Source: Aneurinibacillus sp. Ricciae_BoGa-3 | Lineage (GTDB): Bacteria; Bacillota; Bacilli; Aneurinibacillales; Aneurinibacillaceae | Length of the DNA: 64,000 nucleotides | Assembly: GCF_028421645.1 (NCBI RefSeq) | Contig: NZ_CP116887.1 | Coordinates: forward strand, 4,833,501 to 4,897,500 | Direction of reading: 5' to 3' | Shown here: piece after piece, positions 32,353 to 42,038 of the stretch | Layout: every line of letters begins with the position of its first letter | Numbering within the stretch: the first letter of the stretch is position 1 | Notes under the pieces: generated by a model | The model's input: the letters and a program-made list of their open reading frames with translations, nothing else | The model's database searches: none | Told to the model about the DNA's origin: nothing | Made by a program: the position numbers and the translations under genes

Positions 32353-33411
32353 TTAATCTTCTAATGGCTTGAGACCTTCCTTACCGGTTAAATTTAAAAT
32401 CATATCTATCAGAAGCGCAATTTCCTGCTCCATGTCATGCAGGCTGGCTGTTTCAACAGGTGAATGCATGTAGCGAAGAGGAAGGGAAACGAGCGCTACC
32501 GGTACGCCCTTGCCCGTTAAGCGCAGTTTATCGGCATCTGTCCCTGTTGAGCGCGGGGTTAGTTCGTATTGCAGTGGGATACCAAGACGCCGCGCGCTTT
32601 CTTCCAGCAGCTTATTGATTTTGCGGTTTACTGGCGCACCCTTTGCAAGTACTGGGCCCTCCTCAAGGTTCACCAGGCCATATTTGTTGGTGTTAACACC
32701 CGGATAATCGGTTGCAAATGTTACATCAACCGCAATCGCCATCGTCGGCATAACCGCGGATCCGGCAAAATAAGCTCCGCCCATGTTTGTTTCTTCATTC
32801 ACGGTACTTACTGCATAGACGCCAACACTTGGCTGCTTCTGGGCAAGACTTCTCAATACCTCTGCAGCAATAAAGGCTCCGGTCCTGTTATCCAGCCCTC
32901 TGCCGCTGATTCGGCCGTTGAGCAAAAACTCAAGTTGACGCTTATACACCGCCATATCTCCGATTTGCACATACCGCGCTATCTCTTCTTTGCTTTTGGC
33001 CCCGCAGTCTATGTATAAGTCGGAAAATTCGAAGTCATCTTTTACGCCGCCATGGTGTTCAGCATTGGCCCCTATTACGCCGGTGATTCGCTGCTTCTCA
33101 CCCAGTATTTCGACTTTCATGCCAATCGCAGGCTTGTGGCTTATCCCGCCAACTTTGTCCACATAGACAAAACCCTGTTCGTCAATGCGGTTGACAATAA
33201 AGCCGATTTCATCACAGTGTCCGGCAATAAGTACTTTAAAATCAGCATCCGGATTTAAAATACCGATGACATTGCCTGCCGTATCGGTCTCCATTTTGTC
33301 GGCGAATTGCTTTACATAGTTCATCCATTTCTTCTGTATCTCGACTTCCATACCGGAAGGAGAAGGTGTTGCCAACAAGTCCGTTAAAAATTGCTTTGCC
33401 TGTGCGTCCAT
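32353..33411 (-). CDS. M42-family metallo-aminopeptidase
   Basis: A 352-residue dinuclear-metal aminopeptidase (glutamyl aminopeptidase/FrvX/YsdC type). Metal and catalytic residues are seen in AGHCDEIGFIV, GRGLDNRTGA, the Glu pair in NEETNMGGAY, AVDVTFATD, and the final His in YMHSPVE. The enzyme forms large cytoplasmic tetrahedral complexes that trim short peptides. It is a single gene. Confidence 0.9.
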   Translation of the reverse strand: MDAQAKQFLTDLLATPSPSGMEVEIQKKWMNYVKQFADKMETDTAGNVIGILNPDADFKVLIAGHCDEIGFIVNRIDEQGFVYVDKVGGISHKPAIGMKVEILGEKQRITGVIGANAEHHGGVKDDFEFSDLYIDCGAKSKEEIARYVQIGDMAVYKRQLEFLLNGRISGRGLDNRTGAFIAAEVLRSLAQKQPSVGVYAVSTVNEETNMGGAYFAGSAVMPTMAIAVDVTFATDYPGVNTNKYGLVNLEEGPVLAKGAPVNRKINKLLEESARRLGIPLQYELTPRSTGTDADKLRLTGKGVPVALVSLPLRYMHSPVETASLHDMEQEIALLIDMILNLTGKEGLKPLED

Positions 33412-33543
33412 TAATAAGCCCCGCTTCCTTATGAATTACTCTTAACAAAAGCAACGTATCCAGAACTAACATCATATCCAGAAAACACCTATTTTGCCAA
33501 GTCTTCTCTAATTTATAGGTTCTTACTCACTTTGCATTAGGCC

Positions 33544-34836
33544 TTAAAACTGTAAGGCTGCTGTGTACACTTTGTAGAATGGCACCCCATGCCGGATGGC
33601 CGCTTTTTTCACATCTTCATATTCCGGGATCTGCCTAATGACTTCGCCTTTCAAAATGGCCTGCTTTACGCTGACTTTCCCATACGGCGTATCGACGTAT
33701 GTTAGATTGCGGTCCAGTATTCGCCTTGTGCACGGGATTTTTCTAACCCCAAGCGTGGTCGTCTCCATAAGCAGGATATCTTCAAACCGCTCGGCTTTTT
33801 CGGGAGAAGCAAGAACCGTAATCAGGGTGCCAGGGCGGTTCTTTTTCATGTAAACGGGCGTGTAATAGACGTCCAGGGCGCCTTCGTCCAGCAACCGCTC
33901 CATTACATAGCCAAAGCCTTCTCCGGTCATGTCGTCAACCTGTGCCTCCAAAATACAAAGGGACTCCCCCGGCTTTGCCCCGGCAGCTTGTATGCTGCCT
34001 TCAGTTCCGGCGGTGGGCATTTTCTCGACGAGGAGGGCGCGCAGTACATTTGGATGGCCAAACTCTTTGTCACCGGCCCCATAGCCAATGTGGAGAATCG
34101 TTGCCGATCCCAGCGTGCCAAACTCCTTCACAAGCGCTTTCAATATGCCGGCTCCTGTAGGGGTAGTCAATTCACCCTTAACATTAAGTTCAGCGAGTGG
34201 AATGCCTTTTAGAAGTTGTGCCGTGGCCGGCGCAGGGATCGGATACAAACCATGGGCCATTCTGACAAATCCGGAGCCCGTAGGTACATGCGATGCATAG
34301 ATGTCCTCGATATCGAGACTTTCCAGTGCCAGACAGACACCGATAATATCGATAATAGAATCCATCGCCCCCACTTCATGAAAATGGACTTCATCGGTTG
34401 ATATTCCATGGATTTTCCCTTCTGCCAGCGCAATCTCCCGGAAAATAGCCAGGCTTCTATCCTTAACGCGTTCAGGCAAATTACTGTGTTCGATCATATG
34501 AAGAATGGCAGATGCTTCACGATGCTCATGGTGGTGTGTATGCTCGTCTGCAGACTCAACATGATGGTGATGATTATGCTCATGGTGATGGTCAGGATCA
34601 TGGTGATGGCCGCTATGTGTGTGTTCCGTCTGCTGTTGCTGCCCAAAGCATAGCTTGAGCTTTTTTGACGTAATGCCTAATTTATTTACTTCCTCAATCT
34701 CAAAAGTAAAATCATCCAGAGGCAGTTCTCTTAAGTGGCGGATAATGTAAGCAGGATCCGCTCCCAGGTCAATGAGCGCGGCCAGTGCCATATCCCCCGC
34801 AATACCTGAAATACAGTCCAGATACAGGCTAGGCAT
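33544..34836 (-). CDS. larC: Nickel pincer cofactor biosynthesis protein LarC
   Basis: 430 residues. LYLDCISGIAGDMALAAL is the family start, a long His-rich loop (about 70-105) probably handles nickel, and DEVHFHEVGAMDSIIDIIG and PTPTGAGIL-like blocks follow (here TTPTGAGILKAL). LarC inserts nickel into the pyridinium dithiocarboxylate cofactor using CTP. This copy is one continuous gene, unlike the split larC1/larC2 of Lactobacillus plantarum. The start at 34836 matches the family and has GGGGTGG upstream. A GTG at 34872 overlapping larE is an alternative. Confidence 0.9.
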   Translation of the reverse strand: MPSLYLDCISGIAGDMALAALIDLGADPAYIIRHLRELPLDDFTFEIEEVNKLGITSKKLKLCFGQQQQTEHTHSGHHHDPDHHHEHNHHHHVESADEHTHHHEHREASAILHMIEHSNLPERVKDRSLAIFREIALAEGKIHGISTDEVHFHEVGAMDSIIDIIGVCLALESLDIEDIYASHVPTGSGFVRMAHGLYPIPAPATAQLLKGIPLAELNVKGELTTPTGAGILKALVKEFGTLGSATILHIGYGAGDKEFGHPNVLRALLVEKMPTAGTEGSIQAAGAKPGESLCILEAQVDDMTGEGFGYVMERLLDEGALDVYYTPVYMKKNRPGTLITVLASPEKAERFEDILLMETTTLGVRKIPCTRRILDRNLTYVDTPYGKVSVKQAILKGEVIRQIPEYEDVKKAAIRHGVPFYKVYTAALQF

Positions 34837-34868
34837 TGTTCTGCACCACCCCGCAAAATCCCTGGTCA

Positions 34869-35699
34869 TCACGCGTGCTCATTGGCTTCCTCCTGCATAT
34901 TCGAAAGCTTTTCATTCATCGAACCGGTGCGGTACCCCTGCAGGTCTAATGTGACATACGCAAACCCTTCTTCTTTAAGTATCGCCGTGATTTCGGGTGC
35001 CATGTGAATAACCCGCTCAAAGTCAGAAGGCGCTACCTCAATCCGCGCAATATCATCATGGTGCCGAATGCGAAGCGTTCGAAAGCCCATTCGGCGCAGC
35101 TTATCCTCGCCCCTATCCAGCTGTCTAATTTTATCGATTGTAATGAAGTTGCCGTACGGTATACGCGATGACAGACATGCAAAAGAAGGTTTGTCCCAAT
35201 TGGACAGCCCCATTTCCTTCGCAAGCTGCCGAAGTTCTTCTTTATACAGCTCTGCTTCCTGGAGAACGCTTCGAACTCCGTTTTCTTTCGCCGCTTTACG
35301 CCCCGGCCTGTAGTCGCCCAGGTCATCCATATTCGCGCCATCGAGAATCCATGGAATGTCTTTTTCTTCCGCAAAATTATTTAGGCTTGTATAGAGGCCG
35401 GTTTTACAGTGATAGCACCGGTCAGGCTCGTTTCGGACAAACATTGGGTTTTCCATTTCGGCAATCTGGATAATTTCATGCCGCACCCCAAGTTCACGTG
35501 CAAGGGAGATCGCTTCTTCTAATTCCCGTTCTGGAAATGTTTCGGAAGCGGCAGTTACTGCCAGTACGTTATCCCCCAGCTCTTGCGCAGCCCGGGCTAA
35601 AACAAAAGTGGAATCAATGCCTGCGGAGAAGGCAACAATTGCTTTGTCCATGCCTCTTAATAGTTGGCCCAGCCGCTCATTTTTTTCTTGAAGATTCAT
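34869..35699 (-). CDS. larE: Pyridinium-3,5-biscarboxylate sulfur transferase LarE
   Basis: A 276-residue PP-loop enzyme that adenylates the cofactor precursor and donates sulfur. The PP-loop is FSAGIDST (24-31, with Ala for the usual Gly). PDRCYHCKTGLY and FACLSSRIPYG carry the cysteines. The Cys of FACLSSRIPYG is at the position of the sacrificial Cys of L. plantarum LarE. The gene is 22 bases behind larA and overlaps the possible upstream start of larC. Confidence 0.9.
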   Translation of the reverse strand: MNLQEKNERLGQLLRGMDKAIVAFSAGIDSTFVLARAAQELGDNVLAVTAASETFPERELEEAISLARELGVRHEIIQIAEMENPMFVRNEPDRCYHCKTGLYTSLNNFAEEKDIPWILDGANMDDLGDYRPGRKAAKENGVRSVLQEAELYKEELRQLAKEMGLSNWDKPSFACLSSRIPYGNFITIDKIRQLDRGEDKLRRMGFRTLRIRHHDDIARIEVAPSDFERVIHMAPEITAILKEEGFAYVTLDLQGYRTGSMNEKLSNMQEEANEHA

Positions 35700-35721
35700 A
35701 CTTCTCCCTCCTCAAACCGTT

Positions 35722-36996
35722 CTATTTCTCGTCAACATGCCACTTGGCAAAATATCCGTCCTGATTAAACACCATTTCTTCCGGTTCCCGGACAACTTCT
35801 ATATGATCCAGCCCTCTTAATTCGGGAAGGAGGGATTCGGACACATAGATGTACTCCAGATGCAGCGTATCCGGTATCCGGATAAAACGCGCGTTTTCCG
35901 GTTGCACACCCCAATTGGATCGCAGAGCCGTCTGAATGGCTGCCCGGTCATTTTCAAGCACAATCGGGATCGCGGCCCGGCTGAGAAAGGAACTTGTGAT
36001 CACATTCTCATTCATCTTCTGGTAATCGATCACATCAAAAAGTCGCTTCGTGGTCAGATCAGCCAGCCCAATCCCCAATGCATTCCCATGTGATTCTTCA
36101 CTCAAATTGCTGGCGACAATGTATTTGATTCGGGGAGATTCAGGTTCTTTAACCCCAAGAATGCGTATGCGGCCGATTATGTTCGTATCCATGCCTGTCC
36201 CGCTGTAGTTCTTTCCGATCTCATCAACCAGAAGAATATCGATATCTTCTACAGGCAGTTTCGGCATCAAGGCAGCAGATTCCTGCAGAAGTTCAGCTTC
36301 CCGCTCCCGAATTTTTTCTGTCGGAACCGCTTCAATCTTTGCGGTCTGTTCGAAGGCGTTTTCAGTAATGGCAACCCCGCATAACACATTTGCTTTTTCT
36401 AACACAACAGCGGCGACCTCAGGCATAAGATCACGAATTCCGTGCACTCCATAACTGTGGATGAGAAGCGCCTGTTTATGCTTGCCGAGCCCGATGGCTG
36501 CCATTTTCATTAATCCGCTTTCAATATGGATGGGCGATTTAAAATCGGTATGAACCTTTACCCGCCCCATCAGCAGAATGCCATCAGCTTCATGCGCATT
36601 CCGATCAATGTAGACGGGCATACCGGCAGGTGTCTCGCCAATCTGCACGACATCCATTGATGAAAGTACGGGGGCGCCGCAGAATTCCTCTGTGACGCCT
36701 AGGCTATGGAGCACCTCCACCTGGCCTTCCGCCGTTGCGCCGCCATGGCTGCCCATGGTGGGAACGATAAAGGGCGATGCACCCAGTTTTTTTAATTCTG
36801 CCACAGCTGCCCGGATAATGACCGCGATGTTTGCGATCCCCCGGCTTCCGGCCGTGATCGCCACCCTCATGCCCGGTTTAATGGTTTCCTCAATATTCAC
36901 CGCTGACAGCTGCTCTGCCATGGCAGCGTCAATGTCAGAGACTACAGGTCCCTTAAAATGCTGTTTAATAAGCGCAATCTTCGGTAAACTCACCAC
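35722..36996 (-). CDS. larA: LarA-like nickel-dependent alpha-hydroxyacid racemase/epimerase
   Basis: 424 residues of the lactate racemase (DUF2088) family. VPTMGSHGGATAEGQ provides the conserved His, and GRVKVHTDF...GLMKMAAIGLGKHKQA holds the His, Lys and His positions expected to bind the nickel pincer cofactor. The SGGAK-type segment of true lactate racemase is replaced by ESGLMKM, so the substrate may differ from lactate. Neighbours (transporter, glycerate kinase, CdaR regulator) point to glycerate or a sugar acid. It starts at tandem GTG codons (36996, 36993) after AAAGGAGG. Confidence 0.85.
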   Translation of the reverse strand: MVSLPKIALIKQHFKGPVVSDIDAAMAEQLSAVNIEETIKPGMRVAITAGSRGIANIAVIIRAAVAELKKLGASPFIVPTMGSHGGATAEGQVEVLHSLGVTEEFCGAPVLSSMDVVQIGETPAGMPVYIDRNAHEADGILLMGRVKVHTDFKSPIHIESGLMKMAAIGLGKHKQALLIHSYGVHGIRDLMPEVAAVVLEKANVLCGVAITENAFEQTAKIEAVPTEKIREREAELLQESAALMPKLPVEDIDILLVDEIGKNYSGTGMDTNIIGRIRILGVKEPESPRIKYIVASNLSEESHGNALGIGLADLTTKRLFDVIDYQKMNENVITSSFLSRAAIPIVLENDRAAIQTALRSNWGVQPENARFIRIPDTLHLEYIYVSESLLPELRGLDHIEVVREPEEMVFNQDGYFAKWHVDEK

Positions 36997-37006
36997 CCTG
37001 CCTCCT

Positions 37007-38278
37007 TTACTGCCCTATGGCTTTTTTCTCGTTGTTTGGCTGCTGATAAATAGGCCCGCTTTTTAGGGAACGGCCCAAAATAGCGGTTACAATCGCTGAG
37101 ACGATGAGACAGCCGGCAAGAAAATAAAAACCGGTATGATAATCTCCTGTAGCATCTTTAAGTTTACCAAAAATTGACGGGCCATAGTATCCCCCAAGGT
37201 TTCCAATTGCGTTTTGGAGGCCAAGCGCAGCGCCTACTATCGTAGCAGGAATAATAGCCGTTGGAATGGCCCACAGCGGACCGTACGGCGCGTACACCCC
37301 AATAGCCGTAATAGAGAGCAGAATCATTTTTGCAGCGGCAGAGTCAACAAACTGTCCGGCAATCATGCCTGCCGCCCCAATAAGTAGCGGGATAATCACG
37401 TGCTGGATTCGGTTCATCCGTTTATCGGACCAGATAGAGTTTACGAACATCCCTATTAACGCACAGGTGAATGGTATCGCCGTCAGCCAGCCCATCGTAA
37501 CCGGATCCTTCGTGAAGGACTTAACCACGCTCGGTACCCAGAGCGTATAGCCATAAAAACCGGTCATCCAGAAAAAGTAAGTTACGACAAGTCCCCATAC
37601 CGTACCGTTTTTAAAAGCGGCTCCGTAACCGTCGGACTTAATGGCTTTCTTCTGTTCTTCCGCTAATTCCTTCAGTAGCGCCTTCTTCTCCGCTTCGCCC
37701 ATCCACTTCGCATCTGCTGGTCTGTCTTTGACAAAGGCGAGCCAGACAAACGCCCAGACAAACGGTGGAAGCCCTTCAATGATAAAGACTGTTTTCCAAT
37801 CAAAATGCGCAAGCAGTACACCGGACAGCGGCGCCATAATCACCGCTGAAAAAGGCAGGCATGCCATCCAGAACGCATTCGCGCGTGCCCTTTCTTTGGT
37901 GGTGAACCATGAAGCCAACAGCACAAGCACAGCCGGCCATACGCCGCCTTCCGCCACGCCAAGGAAGAAGCGAATCACTTTCAGCTGTGTTTCGTTCTGT
38001 ACGAACCCGCATGCTGATGCAAATACTCCCCACACAATCATAAGAATAAATACAAATTTCTTAGCTGACCAGCGAGATGCAAGAATCCCGCCCGGAATCT
38101 GCAGAATCATATAACCCCAGAAGAAAATACCGGCAATATCACCAGCGGAGCCGGCCGATAAATGCAAATCTTTTTCCATATATGGAATCAGGACGCCCAC
38201 GTTAATTCTATCCATGTAGGCGAGCATATACATAACGAAAGCCACTGGAATGATTTTCGCCCATTTAGAAGTTTCCAC
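37007..38278 (-). CDS. MFS transporter, anion:cation symporter family
   Basis: A 423-residue membrane protein with twelve predicted segments. YMLAYMDRINVGVLIPYM in helix 1 and RFFLGVAEGGVWPAVLVLL in helix 4 are typical of the ACS family (hexuronate, glucarate, galactonate, tartrate and other organic anions). It directly precedes larA by 10 bases, so it probably imports the substrate of the LarA-like enzyme. A cre-like site lies upstream. Confidence 0.88.
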   Translation of the reverse strand: METSKWAKIIPVAFVMYMLAYMDRINVGVLIPYMEKDLHLSAGSAGDIAGIFFWGYMILQIPGGILASRWSAKKFVFILMIVWGVFASACGFVQNETQLKVIRFFLGVAEGGVWPAVLVLLASWFTTKERARANAFWMACLPFSAVIMAPLSGVLLAHFDWKTVFIIEGLPPFVWAFVWLAFVKDRPADAKWMGEAEKKALLKELAEEQKKAIKSDGYGAAFKNGTVWGLVVTYFFWMTGFYGYTLWVPSVVKSFTKDPVTMGWLTAIPFTCALIGMFVNSIWSDKRMNRIQHVIIPLLIGAAGMIAGQFVDSAAAKMILLSITAIGVYAPYGPLWAIPTAIIPATIVGAALGLQNAIGNLGGYYGPSIFGKLKDATGDYHTGFYFLAGCLIVSAIVTAILGRSLKSGPIYQQPNNEKKAIGQ

Positions 38279-38573
38279 TACAATTCCCCCTTTTTTTAAC
38301 TAATGGCATGAAGCGCTTTCAAATTTAGCAACATACACTTCGTAATATTCGATGAAAGAATCCAAAAACGCAACCGCTTACAATCTCTTAAGAAGTGAAC
38401 CATCCATAGAGTACCAGCGCCAAAATAGTTTCAAATAAAAACACTTCGTGAGTGAATCTCTCCTTTCTTGTGTAACAATGTGAACAAAAATGTTTAATTT
38501 TAATAAAAAAATACTCTAATTAGTCGAAAAGTTCAATACCAGACTTAAAAAACGTTTAAATTTTAAACATTCA
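38279..38573 (-). promoter_or_regulatory. Upstream region of the MFS-lar operon with catabolite control candidates
   Basis: About 295 bases with no gene, rich in A and T. On the minus strand TGTAAGCGGTTGCG (38382-38369) matches 12 of 14 positions of the CcpA cre consensus. A second, one base short, cre-like palindrome TGAAAGCGCTTCA lies at 38321-38309, close to the transporter start. Catabolite repression of this operon is therefore plausible. The separate promoter region suggests the operon can be controlled apart from the upstream glycerate kinase. Confidence 0.45.
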
Positions 38574-39737
38574 TTACGATTGATAAGGAGCATCCAGCTT
38601 CTGTTTGCTTACAGCTCTCCAGAACTTTGCCAGGTTATAAGATGTCCGGTACATGTAGTTGAAGGCATTTTCGAAGGCATCAGCGAGACTTAGAACCCCT
38701 GGGACAATGCTGAAAACACAATCAATGCCGTGTTCATAGACTGCTGCACTATCCTCTGATACATTGCCAGCAATCGCCAAAACGGGAATCCCATATTTTT
38801 TGGCAACAGACGCAACACCAATCGGCGTCTTTCCATAAGCGGTCTGGCCATCAATCTTTCCTTCACCGGTAATGACGAGAGAAGCTCCCTGCACATATTT
38901 CTCAAGCTCAACGGCCTCCAAAACAATCTCCACGCCTCTCTTTAAGCGAACCGGGAGAAATGCAAGCAGCCCGGCTCCAAGCCCGCCAGCCGCTCCTGCG
39001 CCAGGTATATCCCGTACACTTTTTCCAAGCTGCCGCTCGATGACTGAAGCATAGTGTCCGAGATTTCTATCAAGCACATCGATCATTTCAGGGGTTGCGC
39101 CCTTCTGCGGTCCAAAAATGGCGGAAGCTCCCCTTGGTCCAGTCAATGGGTTATCGACATCACACGCCACTTCGATATCAATCTGGTATAACTGGCTGTC
39201 CAATCCTGAGAGGTCTACGGCCGCAAGCTGGTCAAGCGATCCTCCACCCGGCCCTAATTCTTTTCCCTCTCTATCAAGCAAACGGCCGCCCAAAGCCTGC
39301 ACCATGCCTGCACCGCCATCATTCGTGGCGCTGCCGCCTATCCCAAGGATGATGTGGGAAACGCCATGATTTATTGCTTCTATCATAAGTTCGCCTGTTC
39401 CCTGCGTTGTTGTAATTAGGGGATTTCGCTGATCCGGCGGGACAAGATGAAGCCCGGATGCAGCCGCCATTTCAATCACCGCGGTTTTTCCATCACCCGA
39501 GATGCCAAAGAAGGCTTCCACCGGCAACCCCAGCGGACCGGTCACCACCTTGGTTACAATGCGTCCCCCTGTCGCGTCAACAAGCGACTGAACGGTCCCT
39601 TCCCCGCCATCTGCCATGGGGACTTTAATTAACTCTGCATCTGGGAATACCTCCCGAAAGGCTTTCTCAATAGCACGAGCTGCTTCCAAAGAAGTCAAAC
39701 TCTCCTTAAAAGAGTCGGGCGCAATTACGATTTTCAT
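38574..39737 (-). CDS. Glycerate kinase (GlxK/GarK family)
   Basis: A 387-residue cytoplasmic kinase that phosphorylates D-glycerate, at the 2- or 3-position depending on subtype. KIVIAPDSFKESLTSLEAA is the signature start, MADGGEGTV follows, GIGGSATNDGGAGMVQALGGRL is the central Gly-rich block, and VITGEGKIDGQTAYGKTP is the C-terminal signature. Start at 39737 fits the family; an ATG seven codons upstream is less likely. The last 30 or so residues (YMYRTSYNLAKFWRAVSKQ) extend the usual end slightly. It lies between a CdaR-type regulator and the lar genes on the same strand. Confidence 0.9.
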   Translation of the reverse strand: MKIVIAPDSFKESLTSLEAARAIEKAFREVFPDAELIKVPMADGGEGTVQSLVDATGGRIVTKVVTGPLGLPVEAFFGISGDGKTAVIEMAAASGLHLVPPDQRNPLITTTQGTGELMIEAINHGVSHIILGIGGSATNDGGAGMVQALGGRLLDREGKELGPGGGSLDQLAAVDLSGLDSQLYQIDIEVACDVDNPLTGPRGASAIFGPQKGATPEMIDVLDRNLGHYASVIERQLGKSVRDIPGAGAAGGLGAGLLAFLPVRLKRGVEIVLEAVELEKYVQGASLVITGEGKIDGQTAYGKTPIGVASVAKKYGIPVLAIAGNVSEDSAAVYEHGIDCVFSIVPGVLSLADAFENAFNYMYRTSYNLAKFWRAVSKQKLDAPYQS

Positions 39738-39899
39738 ATATTGTTCATCCCTTTCCAAATGATTATAAGGCTTCTACTTTTCTCCTACCCCCTCATTGTA
39801 AACGCTATCTTTTTGTTTTTCATTGTTTATCCTGCTAAATATTAACCTGGAATTTAACTGCTCATTTGTGCAAATGACCAAGAAAAATATCCAGGCAGC

Positions 39900-41057
39900 T
39901 CACCTATCCAGACGGTAGAGCAGCATCGAAATGTACAGCTCAAACAAATCTTTTAAGTTTTTCAGGTCCTTTCCTGTTATCTCTTTGATTACACCCAATC
40001 GGTAACGAAGCGTGTTTCTGTGAATAAAAAGCCGTTCAGCCGTCAGATTAACATCGCCATTGGACGCAATGAATGCTTGAAAGGTTGCGGTCAGATCCCC
40101 TTTCCGATCATTGTCGATCAGCCTTTGATACGGGGATCGCAGAATGCCATGCTCGTCCATGCCAGCCAACCGGGATAACAGCACAGGAAGGGCCAATTCA
40201 TGATGCAGGTAAAGCGCAGTCTGCGGCTGCACGACTCTTCCAGCATCCATGGTTCTTCTTGCAAGGTGATAGGATTTTGCTATTCCCTCAAGTCCTCCAT
40301 GATAATCGCCAATCGAAATCTTGCACGAAACCCCGGGTATACTATCCAACTTCTGTGCGAGCCGTTTTGCAAAATGGATAGCATGATCCATTTCCCTGCC
40401 CTGTTCTTTATGCATGACTCGCTTGAGAAGCACAATGTCCATCAAAGGGGTGGTTGCCAGCAGATCGTCCAGATCCATGCTGTTCTCTATAAGAGAGACA
40501 GCCTTCTGCCGGGAAAGGCTCATGTTTTCCGGGCTTATATCTTCCGAACGGATGTCAATAAGAATGGCTATACGGGGAATTTCCAGGTTGATTCCGAGCC
40601 TTCTCGCACGATCAATAAACAACGGATCCGCCTGCGCCTCTCCATGAATGATCTGATTAATAACTTCCTCTTTTAAACGCTTGTCCCATTGAAGCTGATC
40701 CATTAGAAAGGATTGTGTAAGGATCATCTCCGCAGCCATTTTTACTAATTCGGCATAATTTCTGACCTCATTCGGAATGCCGGTTATACCGATTACGCCA
40801 GCGATTTTTCCGTTTACGGTTATCGGCAGGTTAATTCCCGGCCGAATCTTAAGGAGCCGGGCTTCTTCCTTGTTTATTTCTACCTTCTCTTCACTTTCGA
40901 TTACAAGAAGCGCGCCTTTGTGAATCTGTCCAATCCTCTCCGGATCACTCGATCCCATGATGACCCCCCGCTGGTCCATTACATTAATATTCCGGTCAAT
41001 TATGTTCGCGGTACGCTCAACAATCTCGTGCGCCAGCTGCTTATTCAAATATTCCAT
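39900..41057 (-). CDS. cdaR: CdaR/SdaR-type sugar diacid regulator
   Basis: A 385-residue transcription regulator. An N-terminal sugar-diacid recognition domain (MEYLNKQLAHEIVERTANII...GVIGITG, about 1-135) is followed by a middle GGDEF-like domain (about 140-280) and a C-terminal PucR/CdaR helix-turn-helix (NLTAERLFIHRNTLRYRL, about 338-355). Regulators of this family activate glycerate, glucarate and galactarate genes. It is the first gene of the co-oriented set leading to glycerate kinase and the lar genes, so it is the likely activator. Confidence 0.88.
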   Translation of the reverse strand: MEYLNKQLAHEIVERTANIIDRNINVMDQRGVIMGSSDPERIGQIHKGALLVIESEEKVEINKEEARLLKIRPGINLPITVNGKIAGVIGITGIPNEVRNYAELVKMAAEMILTQSFLMDQLQWDKRLKEEVINQIIHGEAQADPLFIDRARRLGINLEIPRIAILIDIRSEDISPENMSLSRQKAVSLIENSMDLDDLLATTPLMDIVLLKRVMHKEQGREMDHAIHFAKRLAQKLDSIPGVSCKISIGDYHGGLEGIAKSYHLARRTMDAGRVVQPQTALYLHHELALPVLLSRLAGMDEHGILRSPYQRLIDNDRKGDLTATFQAFIASNGDVNLTAERLFIHRNTLRYRLGVIKEITGKDLKNLKDLFELYISMLLYRLDR

Positions 41058-41169
41058 GATGCATCGGGGCTCCTTCTGCTTGTCTTATTCCAATCCTATC
41101 TTTCTATTATTATCGCAGAATGAACCTTTGTAGGCGAATGCACATATAGTAGGTGAGGGAGGGATTACT

Positions 41170-41976
41170 ATGACAGATTACCAGGATACCGCGCTATTTG
41201 AGCATCGTTTCTGGCTGCAAATACTGGGCGATCACGCCCGCTTTATCCAACTGACATTGGCTGTTAAAGAACAGCAAGAAATCGCAAAGGCAGCCTACTT
41301 TATCCAGATATTTGATAACCTGCTGTCAGCAGCCCGCCAGCTGCCTGCTGACGATCAGGCCCTGGATCTGCTCACCCGGCAGGCGTATGCACAAGCCTGC
41401 CAGCTGCGGGCATTTAAACTGCACCTCTTAAGTCGGCACCTCATTGGCAAAATCGACATACAGCTTCCGCCCACTTTTATGAATCATATGGTTAACGAGC
41501 TGGATGAGTATATCCGAATTCTGTCCTTTCTTCTTAACGGTCAGACGCCGCCCGCCTGCAATCCTGTGTATCATCATCTGCTGTGGCTGCTAGACGCAGT
41601 AGGCCATGCTTCGACCATTACATGCTCCGTCGATATAGTGGAAAACGATATAAAGGAGAAAAGCAACAAATTCATAAGGAACTTCGAGCATCTATTTGAG
41701 AAGGCTGTTGAGTTCGCAGGTTATCTGCGCACGAACATTGATAGATTTCCGGCACTGTCCCGCCTGAACCGCCAGGCAGAGCTGGAAATGATCGTATTCC
41801 TTGAATTCCTAAACGAACTTGAGGAGATGAAGCTTACCGATCAGCTTCTCGGCGTATTGAATCCGCTGATGCCTGACCACATGGCGCGGGAGGAGTGCTA
41901 TTATCTAACAAAACTTTCTGAGGTATCCGAAGTAGAGAAGCCGACCTGCATGCCGGATAAACCGCGTGTAGAATAA
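41170..41976 (+). CDS. DUF2935 protein
   Basis: A 268-residue soluble, mostly helical protein made of two similar halves. LFEHRFWLQILGDHARFIQL near the N-terminus is the family signature, and DHMAREECYYLTKL near the C-terminus adds His and Glu residues in ferritin-like spacing. The function is unknown; metal binding is plausible. GGGAGG precedes the ATG. It is divergent from cdaR. Confidence 0.85.
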   Translation: MTDYQDTALFEHRFWLQILGDHARFIQLTLAVKEQQEIAKAAYFIQIFDNLLSAARQLPADDQALDLLTRQAYAQACQLRAFKLHLLSRHLIGKIDIQLPPTFMNHMVNELDEYIRILSFLLNGQTPPACNPVYHHLLWLLDAVGHASTITCSVDIVENDIKEKSNKFIRNFEHLFEKAVEFAGYLRTNIDRFPALSRLNRQAELEMIVFLEFLNELEEMKLTDQLLGVLNPLMPDHMAREECYYLTKLSEVSEVEKPTCMPDKPRVE

Positions 41977-42038
41977 GGCATATTGCTCCCCTTGCTCCTA
42001 TATCTATAACTAAAAGTATTGTAGGGGGGATTGGTAAG

